Below, piece by piece: positions 1 to 8,400 of a DNA stretch of 12,572 bases. The stretch lies in contig DAOVHT010000026.1 in the NCBI GenBank assembly GCA_030671745.1, positions 1-12,572 of the forward strand, in the 5' to 3' direction. The DNA comes from Candidatus Nanohaloarchaea archaeon. Its GTDB lineage: Archaea > EX4484-52 > GLR71. The notes below the pieces were generated by a model. It was not told the origin of the DNA, searched no databases, and saw nothing but the letters and a program-made list of their open reading frames with translations. The first letter of the stretch is position 1; every line of letters starts with the position of its first letter. The translations under genes and the position numbers were made by a program.

Positions 1-82
1 CGATAAGAGTATCAACTACTTTATAAAAACTAGATTCTGGAACAACACCTTTATGCCAATCTTTAGAAATCAAAGAATCCAT
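1..82 (-). CDS. Start of an unidentified gene running off the left edge
   Basis: Reading the minus strand from the ATG at 82-80 gives 27 open codons to the edge, beginning MDSLISKDWHKGVV. The peptide has a balanced, soluble composition unlike a random AT-rich frame. A TATA-like box (ATTTATTTAA) is centred about 27 bases upstream at 105-114, the spacing expected for a leaderless archaeal mRNA. The only nearby upstream ATG (96-94) is followed at once by TAA. The fragment is too short to assign a family. It lies downstream of, and in the same direction as, the flavoprotein gene, about 84 bases away, but the TATA box suggests its own promoter. It is real if the open frame continues beyond the edge. 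Confidence 0.5.
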   Translation of the reverse strand, partial: MDSLISKDWHKGVVPESSFYKVVDTLI

Positions 83-104
83 AAATAATTTTACATACAA
101 AAGC

Positions 105-114
105 TTAAATAAAT
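105..114 (-). promoter_or_regulatory. TATA-like box of the left-edge gene
   Basis: Minus-strand ATTTATTTAA, centred about 27 bases before the ATG at 82. This is the usual distance for archaeal leaderless transcription. No Shine-Dalgarno sequence lies between box and start. Identified by eye from position and composition only. Confidence 0.4.
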
Positions 115-132
115 ATTCTTATTTAACGACTT

Positions 133-145
133 AAAAACAATAAAA
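133..145 (-). terminator. T-rich 3' end of the flavoprotein gene
   Basis: About 22 bases after the flavoprotein stop, the minus strand carries T4 then T5 tracts (TTTTATTGTTTTT). Archaeal RNA polymerase commonly terminates on such T tracts without a stem-loop. No hairpin is visible here. The AT-rich background weakens the call. Confidence 0.35.
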
Positions 146-166
146 TACTTCCAAAATCCCTACAAT

Positions 167-727
167 TCACTTTAACCTATCTAAAAACGAACACAAGTTA
201 TCAATAGTATTATCAACAGTCTTCATACCCACTTCATCATCCATTGCAGGTTTTTGCACGATACCGCCGAAATGATCACCATCACCGATTACCGCCATAC
301 CATGGACATGCATCCAGTCATGTATGGCCTGTATTGTCTTCTCCTGCCCGCCATTCCTTGAACCGCCGACAGCAATCGCAGCCCCCACCTTACCTTTAAG
401 CTTGAATCCTGAGCGCCTGAGCATCACACTCCTGTCAAAGAGCGCCTTCAACTGCGCAGTCACATTACCGAAATATACAGGTGACGAGACGATGATCGCA
501 TCAGCCGAGACCAGTTTATCGTAGACCGCGCACATGTCATCTTTTATAGCGCACACACCACTACCACTGCAGGCACCGCACGCATTGCACGGCGCAATAT
601 CAGACGATGACAGAAATACAGTATCAACATCAAACCCGCGCACTTTTGCAGCATCCATGACACGACCTATCAGCTTGTCATTGTTTCCCTCAGAAACAGG
701 ACTTCCGGAAATCCCTAAAATATTCAT
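167..727 (-). CDS. Iron-sulfur flavoprotein (NADPH-dependent FMN reductase-like)
   Basis: A 186-residue flavodoxin-fold redox protein expected to bind FMN and a [4Fe-4S] cluster and to pass electrons in the cytoplasm. Seen: an N-terminal beta strand and phosphate loop (GISGSP, residues 5-10, then EGNN), cluster cysteines C47, C50, C53 and C59 (CX2CX2CX5C), and an FMN-contact loop SSPVYFGNVTAQLK near 80-93. The later GGSRNGGQE stretch is typical of this reductase family. From memory, the Methanosarcina thermophila iron-sulfur flavoprotein has the same compact cysteine spacing and similar length (about 190 residues). The ATG at 727 is preferred over an upstream TTG (781) because it starts directly at the first strand and a TATA-like box lies just upstream. 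The gene is clearly richer in G+C (57% in one 60-base line counted, 361-420) than its neighbours, which may indicate recent transfer. The physiological electron donor and acceptor cannot be told. It is divergent from rfcL. Confidence 0.88.
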   Translation of the reverse strand: MNILGISGSPVSEGNNDKLIGRVMDAAKVRGFDVDTVFLSSSDIAPCNACGACSGSGVCAIKDDMCAVYDKLVSADAIIVSSPVYFGNVTAQLKALFDRSVMLRRSGFKLKGKVGAAIAVGGSRNGGQEKTIQAIHDWMHVHGMAVIGDGDHFGGIVQKPAMDDEVGMKTVDNTIDNLCSFLDRLK

Positions 728-755
728 GATGACCAAATCTAATTCCACAAGAAGA

Positions 756-763
756 TTAATAAA
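756..763 (-). promoter_or_regulatory. TATA-like box of the flavoprotein gene
   Basis: Minus-strand TTTATTAA, centred about 33 bases before the ATG at 727. Initiation about 25 bases downstream would leave a leader of only a few bases. The box lies inside the TTG-extended reading frame, so it also argues against the longer start. Confidence 0.35.
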
Positions 764-817
764 TCTAAACAAAATACCCAACTATAAAATACAAAAAAAC
801 TAATCGTTATAACAAAT

Positions 818-826
818 ACTTATAAC
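818..826 (+). promoter_or_regulatory. TATA box of rfcL
   Basis: ACTTATAAC is centred about 28 bases before the ATG at 851, with no Shine-Dalgarno site in between, so the mRNA is probably leaderless. The core TTATAAC (820-826) occurs again 13 bases upstream (807-813). That copy could be a second TATA element or chance. The divergent flavoprotein promoter lies about 60 bases to the left. Confidence 0.5.
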
Positions 827-850
827 ATTTCCCAGACAAACTATTATCTT

Positions 851-2026
851 ATGTGGGCAATTGAACTGAAACCGAAAACCTTTGAACAATTCGCAGGCAA
901 CAAGAAAGCAATAACTCAATTAAAGACCTGGGCACACAACTTCAAGAATGAACGATATAAAGCAGTCCTGATCATCGGCCCCACGGGATGCGGAAAGACT
1001 ACTGCGACAGAACTTCTCGCAAAAGACTTAGGGTTCAACATCATAGAGACCAACGCAGGCGACATGCGGAGCAAGAAAGAACTGCAACTATTTTTCGGTC
1101 ACGCCCTGCAGCAGCAATCATTATTCTTCAGAGGAAAACTAGTGCTTATGGACGAAGTTGACGGGATATCCGGCCGATATGACCGCGGTGCACCGGGAGA
1201 ACTTGCAACCATCATCAAGACCTCAAAACATCCTGTAATATTGACTGCAACTGACGAAAACACAAATGCAGTGAAAGCCATGAAAAAATGCGCAAAAGTA
1301 ATCAAGTTCGAAAAGATAGAATTTGATGAATTATGCAGAGCATTAAACACTGTCTGCACAACAAAGAACATAAAAATAGATGAAAAAGCACTAAAAATTA
1401 TAGCAAGAAATGCAGACGGCGACATCCGTGCCGCAATAAATGATTTGCAATCACTCAATGAAAAAGATAAACTGATAACTCAAGACAATGCAAAGACTAT
1501 AGACTTCAGGAATTTCGAGAGGAACACGAAAGAGACATTATCAATCATATTCAAGACAAATGACTGCAAGATATCAAAAGAGGCGATAGACACCTGCGAG
1601 AAAGACCTTGACGAGATGTCAGAATGGGTACGCGACAACCTGCCACGGCAGTATGACCTGCCGGAAGATGTGGCAGGCGGATACAACATGCTTTCAAGAG
1701 CAGACATATTCCGTGGACGGATAATGCGACAGCAATATTACAGATACATGGTCTACCAGTCAGCAGACATATCCTATGGCGTATCGACCGCAAAGACACA
1801 GAAATACAGCAAACCTTTAGAATTCCATTTTCCCGCAAAGATAGCAATACTGGGCAGGACTAAATTCTCACGCGCAAAAGAGAACAAGAACCTAAAAGGT
1901 ATAGGAGAATCACTCCACTGCTCAAGAAAGGTCGCAAGGCAATACATACCCATGCTCAAGATAATGAAAGAAAAATCGCCTGAAACTTATGCAAAACTTT
2001 CTGAAGAACTGGGAATTGACATTTGA
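851..2026 (+). CDS. rfcL: Replication factor C large subunit (clamp loader), short form
   Basis: A 391-residue AAA+ ATPase that, with RFC small subunits, loads the PCNA sliding clamp on primed DNA. Seen: Walker A GPTGCGKTT at 43-51, Walker B LVLMDEVD at 97-104, sensor 1 around T132-D135 (LTATD) and sensor 2 GDIRAAINDL at 190-199 with R193. A C-terminal helical collar contains LSRADIFRGR and a later LGRTK/SRKVAR region typical of archaeal large subunits. Departures from the usual family: the N-terminal KYRPK-type motif reads IELKPK, and the P-loop has T-x-C where P-x-V/T is common. The protein stops near AKLSEELGIDI, whereas family members of about 480 residues continue with a charged linker and a PCNA-interacting QxxLxxFF-type box, which is absent here. 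No frameshift or second ORF supplies it downstream. Leaderless promoter just upstream; transcribed alone, with 156 bases before the next gene. Confidence 0.92.
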   Translation: MWAIELKPKTFEQFAGNKKAITQLKTWAHNFKNERYKAVLIIGPTGCGKTTATELLAKDLGFNIIETNAGDMRSKKELQLFFGHALQQQSLFFRGKLVLMDEVDGISGRYDRGAPGELATIIKTSKHPVILTATDENTNAVKAMKKCAKVIKFEKIEFDELCRALNTVCTTKNIKIDEKALKIIARNADGDIRAAINDLQSLNEKDKLITQDNAKTIDFRNFERNTKETLSIIFKTNDCKISKEAIDTCEKDLDEMSEWVRDNLPRQYDLPEDVAGGYNMLSRADIFRGRIMRQQYYRYMVYQSADISYGVSTAKTQKYSKPLEFHFPAKIAILGRTKFSRAKENKNLKGIGESLHCSRKVARQYIPMLKIMKEKSPETYAKLSEELGIDI

Positions 2027-2150
2027 TTTCTAAAAAATAATTTAATGAAAATAAAGAACGACTATTAATTTCTATTGTCTACAATATAGCACACCAAATA
2101 CTAAACAATAAATTAAACAACATAGAACACCCAATAAGTAACACCATAAA

Positions 2151-2161
2151 CCTATATATAC
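2151..2161 (+). promoter_or_regulatory. TATA box of the winged-helix/giant surface protein operon
   Basis: CCTATATATAC is centred 27 bases before the ATG at 2183, and the A-rich stretch immediately upstream could serve as a BRE. It is the best TATA match in the window and implies a leaderless mRNA for the first gene. The rest of the 2027-2150 gap is AT-rich, and I see no further feature there. Confidence 0.6.
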
Positions 2162-2182
2162 TACATCACATCATATACTATT

Positions 2183-2395
2183 ATGTCGACAATAGGTCCG
2201 AACACAGAAGCCAAAATAATCTCAAAACTAAACGACAAACCATGTTCTGTTTCTCAACTTGCACAAGACCTAAAAGTACGACGAGATTTCCTAGCTGGAT
2301 TTCTGGAAGCCATGCGCCTCACAGGTAAACTTGAAGTGATTGATGTCGGCCGTGCAAAAGTATACAGACCTATAAAGGGGGTGCAGAACAGATGA
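2183..2395 (+). CDS. Small winged helix-turn-helix protein, coupled to the giant gene
   Basis: A 70-residue protein that is essentially a single winged helix-turn-helix. A first helix (TEAKIISKLN, residues 8-17) is followed by the turn-containing pair CSVSQLAQDLKVRRDFLAGFLEAMRLTG (about 21-48). A wing hairpin follows: KLEVIDVGRAKVYRPI (about 49-64). This resembles the small MarR/ArsR-like DNA-binding domains common in archaea; no effector domain or metal site is visible. It starts at the ATG 27 bases after a strong TATA box. Its stop overlaps the start of the giant gene in ATGA (2392-2395), so the two are co-transcribed and probably translationally coupled. By inference it may regulate the operon or surface-protein expression more widely, but its target is unknown. 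Confidence 0.8.
   Translation: MSTIGPNTEAKIISKLNDKPCSVSQLAQDLKVRRDFLAGFLEAMRLTGKLEVIDVGRAKVYRPIKGVQNR
2377..2383 (+). promoter_or_regulatory. Strong ribosome binding site of the giant gene
   Basis: GGGGGTG lies 8 bases before the ATG at 2392 and closely matches the archaeal anti-Shine-Dalgarno complement (GGAGGTG). It lies inside the winged-helix reading frame. It is the only convincing Shine-Dalgarno in the window, fitting an internal operon gene that cannot use leaderless initiation. It fixes the start of the giant gene. Confidence 0.75.
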
Positions 2396-2466
2396 ACAAA
2401 AAAAACATAGCATCCATAATTCTTGCAATCACTGCACTTGCAATCCTGATCCCATACATATTCGCC
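2392..2466 (+). other. Signal peptide of the giant surface protein
   Basis: Residues 1-25: a short basic n-region (NKKN), then an unbroken hydrophobic core rich in Ile, Ala and Leu, ending at IFA-A before a polar Ser-Asn-Tyr stretch. It fits Sec signal peptidase I cleavage after residue 25 or 26. No lipobox cysteine or archaellin-type cleavage motif is seen. Confidence 0.75.
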
Positions 2467-5400
2467 GCATCAAACTACATTGAAGGAACAGCAATCAGTA
2501 TCGAGACTGGCAACCCCATAGGTAGTGTCACAGTAGACATAGTCAACTGCACAGACCAATCACAGGTACTCAACTCAACAACGACTTATGCAAACGGAAC
2601 TTTCAGGATTGAATACAACAACACATGGGGAGCATACCTAATAAACACAAGCGGAAACCCAAGTTACATAGACAGACAGTTCAAGAACGCCACACAATGT
2701 TTCGAAAATGGCACAGATCTTACCCTTGAGCTATATCGCGTAGGTACAAGCTCACTGAACATATCATTGACAGACTCAGAAAACTCACGACCCATACCAA
2801 ATGCAATAATTAGTTTATCAAGATCAAACTTTGAAACTGATATCAGCCAGATCAACAGTTCTAGATGCACAGAAAACATATGCAAGACCGGAACAGATGG
2901 CACCATCCTATTAGTTGTCCCAAATCCAGGCACATATACCATTACAATAGACTCAAATGATTACGACAACTGGAATGATACTCTTGCAACTTTCAATGAA
3001 AATGATGAACTTGGAAAAAACAGAGATTATGCAAAACAATTGCGAGGTAGCGGTATTATCTCAGGTAAAGTCACTGACTTTTACAATTCAAAAAATATTG
3101 AAGGCGCAATCATAGAACTCTACAAGCATGACACAGACCCATATTCAGGAGAGAACCTTAGTTTTGAAGGAATATACAATTACACAACAACAACAGAATC
3201 AGACGGCACATATACCTTATACATACCACCAAGCCTAATCACCTCAACCCATTATGATATAAGCGCATCGCACCCCGATTGGACCCAGACAATAAACTAC
3301 AACGGAGACCCAAACACAGACGGTGGCTGGGACAGTCTGAACACAAACATTAATGTGAATATGAACGGCACACTATACATAAATGGAAGCATAAACGACT
3401 GTAACAATAACGAGGTCGGACTCTCTCTTGACATATACGTCACAGACAAATCAGGTAACAGCTTTGACTATTACACACACACAGACAACGGAAACTTCAG
3501 CATATTTGTAAAAAATACAACCTTAGGCTATGCAGGATACAACATAACGATAAATGGCACACAATACGACTCAACAGTTCTTGCAAATGCACAGCAAGAG
3601 ATTTCTGAATGTGTTTCTGGATCACAAAAAGTAAATGGAACCATAGTTGATACAGAAAATAATCTAACTCTAGAAGATGTAACAGTCATCATAAATCTAG
3701 AGGACGAAAATACCTACAACACCACAACCGACTCAGACGGAACCTTCGAGATGGACATAAAAGACAACACACCATTCACAATAGACATCGCAAAAAATGG
3801 ATATGCAGGTCGTGCAGGTATCACAGACATAGACGGAGATTATGAGATACTAAACCTAACTGGCGCACACAACATAACTGGTTATGTTGAAGACCAAGAG
3901 GGTTCAAGAAGAACAGCAGGTGCAGAAATAGAGAATGTAATAGTAAACATCTTAAATCAGACAACACGGGCATCATTATACACAACTGCAACTGACAGCA
4001 ATGGGTACTATTCAATCAACATACCCTCAAACATCAACTACACATTATCATTGAACAAAAATCTTTACAACCTGATAGAGAAAGATTTATCCGCAAGCGA
4101 ATTACCTGACACCACACTATACATGAAAGGAAACACACACATAGACGGTCACATACTTGACGAGAGCAGTCACGCAGTAAATAAGAACATAACTTCAGGC
4201 TCAACAATAAGCTTTGCCGACATTTCAGGAACACAGTACCAGATTACTGCCACAGACAACGAATATACAATAGACATGGCAATAGACAATTATAACATAA
4301 CTGTCTCAAAAACGGGATATGATACAAAAACCGAAACTGGATTCGTATCGGGCAGTTCAATTACAAACGACATAAGCCTTAAAGGCAGTCTGAACCTGAC
4401 AATAACTACAACCGACAACTTCAGCAACAACTCCATAAGCCTTGTAAACCTACGACTTTTCGACAAGGACTCAGGCACAATAAAATATGATACTATGGCA
4501 ACCCTTGACGGCACAAAAAACATATTTGTCAATTCCGAAGACACATACAAGATTGCAGCATACCACAACAATTATCTCCCGATATACGACACCATAAACA
4601 CTGATGAACCATCATTCGAAAAAGAATACAGACTGATTGCAAAATACGAGACAAAGATAACCGACAAAGAAAACAATATACCAATAGAGAACGCAAAAGT
4701 CCAGGCATACCATTATTTCAATCAGACATATTACCCGACACAGCTTAACGAAACCACACTTGAAGTGACTGTGAACTGTTCTGGGATGCTCCTTGACAAC
4801 ATGAATGTAACAATAACTGGAACTTCATATTCAAACTCACAGAACACAACAGCAGGAGTCACAACATTTGCAGCATTGCCAATCGACACATACACAGTTG
4901 AAGCGAACGGATCAATCAATGGCTGCAGCACACAATCTACTGCAATAGACATCACTCAAGGTGGCGCGGCATACAACACAACAATCCAATTAAACACTAC
5001 AATGCTGATAGTCCATGTAACAGATCCGAACAAAGGAACAATATATCCTGCAAATGTGACTTACGAAAATTCAACAGGCGCAAACATTACAATGCAAGGT
5101 CTAGACAACCAATACTATTATGAAAGTTACATAACACTCGGAAACTACACAACGACAGTAAATGAGAGCAACCATCATAACAAGACAGTCTTATGTAATG
5201 TGACAATCCCTGGTGAAATCAACTTTTGCAACATAACACTTCAACCACTGCCAGGAAACATGAGCATCTACGTAACAAACGAAACAGGAAATCCAATAGA
5301 TAACGCAATAATAAACATAACAAACAATACAGACACATACCAGATCAGCACAACCGGTGGCTGGGCAAACTTCACAGGCATAGAATCCTTATGGAACCTG

Positions 5401-8400
5401 ACATTGAATGCAATTGATATGGGCTTCCAGAATCAAAGCCACAACAATATCTATGCATACCCAAACAATGACACGACCTACACATTCACATTAAATGCAA
5501 CAGAACTTACAATAGACCTTACAGATGATTTGGGCACTCTTGAAAACGCAAATGTATCACTTACAGACCCATCAACGGGAGCTACACTTACAGATTACCT
5601 AGGAACCCCTCTTACAGTATTGACAGACAATAATGGAAGTGTGACATTTACAAGATTCAACCAGTCAACATACAACATAACAATCAACGAGACTTCACAT
5701 GACTTCTACAATCAGACAATCACATTATTAACTGATGCTGACAACAGCATGCCCATAAACCTTGACACGACAAGGATGACAGTAAACGTAAAAGACACTG
5801 ACGGGACAGATCTTGAAAACATCTATATAAGCCTGAACAAGACGGATGGCACCGCAAACTTCACAGGATACACAAACAGCACAGGAACAATAATCTTAGA
5901 GAACCAGACATTCCCGCCCGGGCTCTACAATCTTACAGTCAACGGAACCACACTCGGCTACAACTACACAGAAAAGCAGATTAATATATACGGTGGCTCC
6001 CAGAACACAGAAAACGCAGCCCTTGAAGAGTACCGATTAAATATACAGGTCAACAGCAGTTACGATAATGCAGCAGCAGAAAATGTAAATGTAACAATTA
6101 GCGAAATACCCTCATCAAAAACCACAGACAATAACGGCACTGCACAATTCAGAAACCTTGAGAACAAGACATACACAGTAACCATAAACGGAACACAAGT
6201 AGGTTACAATGACACAGTGTTATCAATAAATGTTACAGGTGACATAACAATAGAAATCCTGCTTGACGAAAACACATTCAAGATAGAAGTTATCGATGAA
6301 GAAGGCAACCCAGTTACAGGCGGCATAGATGTCATCCTCTGGGACCCGTACCCAACACTAATCTATGATGATGCTCTCGGATACAACCTTGAAGACGAGA
6401 CAACATTCTCAGACAACAACATAACTTTCAGAAAGATGCAATATGAGCCTTCCCCTGGAAAAAACATAACCATGACTGCAGACGGAAGCGCACAAGGATA
6501 TGGAATAAATCTTACAAATCACACAATCACAAACGGCACAAATGGTCCAAACACCACAGTATTGAACATCACACAGATTCTTGTGAATGTGACAGATGCA
6601 GTAAGTGAACCTGTAAACGATGCAAATGTAACTCTACTAACTGTATCAGGTGGTCTTGTCAATAATGGAAAAGGTCTGCCCGCAAACGGCACAACTGATT
6701 CAGATGGAACTGCAACATTAAAATGGATAATCCCCGGCACTTACAATGTGTCGATTGCAAAAAATGTCAGCGGAACAATGGTCTACAACTCTACACTAAT
6801 AACAATTTCAGCAGGAGAACACAGATATGTCCATCTAGACCCTAACAACACAATAATCCCTTCCCTAAAAGGAACATATTACAATAGTATCCTTGAGAAT
6901 GACACATATGACCTTATAATCAACACCACAGGTCTTGCAGGATCCGTTGAAAACATAACTGTCAAGATATACGCAACAGGACATGATTACAGCGACGCAT
7001 ACTGGTACAATTACGAAGCGACAGACAACAAGACAACAGACGCAAACGGCATAATCGTCATCTCAGACCTGCCATCGGGTGTCTATGACATATTGATAGA
7101 TGGTGAAAGCAAAGGTTACGGTATAACCAAAACAAAGGTAGAGTTCGGAAAACTTGTATTTTCTGAAGGCACAACAGATAATGATGGAATCATTGCAATC
7201 CCCATAGATGGCAGTCCGGTAGATAATGCTGTTGATGACGGATATTTCATAAGGATTACGACAGCAGGATATGAGACCTATGATAGTTATGATAAAGGTC
7301 AGACAGGAATGATAGGTACCTATTATGACCAGATAATATATGACCAGAACATGTATCCCGGTTACAGCACCAACAATAGGACAGACATAACAATAGATGG
7401 TATAATAAACAAAGTAGGGCACATCACAGATCTTTTCGCAGTGAACGCGCAAGCAGCATTCAAAGACATAACAGATGCTTTCGTTGAATTCATAATAGAT
7501 GGGACAGAAACTATAAGGTACACAACATACACGGATTCAGACGGAAACTACAGCATTAATGTCAGCCCAGTGCTTCAAGGCGCAACAGATCTTGACAGCC
7601 TCTTGACATACAAGATAAGGACTTCAAAAACGGGATATGTTACAAAAACAGAAAACCTAGCCATGCTAGATACACCTGCAATAATTACAGAAGACATTCA
7701 ACTTCAAGGAACCTCAACAATAAATGGAACCGTCTATACTTATGACAATAAAGAGATATCAGGAATAATTGTACGGTATATAGACAATGCAACACTTTCG
7801 GAGATCTATACAGCTACAACAGATACAGATGGTAAATATAGCATCACGATAAATCCATATTACCAACCATATAAATTATCATTTTCAGACCCTACCTCAA
7901 ACACAAAAGATTACACAACGCAAACATACACAGAACCGCATACCAATGATATATATTACCTTTTAAGTTCAGAACAGGCAATAATAAATCTATATGTACT
8001 TGATGATTATAATGAAGAGGTTGAGAATGCACAGATTACAATAGAATCAATCATAGACCAAAAAACAACAACACTCACAACAGACAATAATGGTCGTGTT
8101 GATCATTTCATAGATGGGACTACATGGAATATCGGAGAATATAACATCACCGCAGATGGAAAAACATTAGGCTATGGATTAAACACAGAATCAATAAATA
8201 TAATCTCTGGATACAACACGATAACACAGAAGATAAACACAACAAAGATAAATCTAAGCCTTACTGGTAATCTAGGAACACCAATCCACAATACAACTGC
8301 AACATTGACAGGAAATACACCGGGTTCAATACAGATAGAAAACGATACTGCAACATTCACAAAAATCGTTTCAGGCAATTACACAATTACATTTGAAAGT

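Noticed and set aside
728..781. TTG-initiated 18-residue extension of the flavoprotein
   Set aside because: The extension has no family match and contains the likely TATA box. The ATG at 727 places the four cluster cysteines at 47, 50, 53 and 59 and begins exactly at the first beta strand.
324..803. Plus-strand open frames opposite the flavoprotein
   Set aside because: The minus strand carries unmistakable flavoprotein motifs across the same bases; the plus frames show no motif.
7063..7452. 129-codon open frame antisense to the giant gene
   Set aside because: Its composition (Tyr, Ile, Cys and Val runs) is what the complement of this repeat-coding strand gives. It has no start signal, and the opposite strand is clearly coding.
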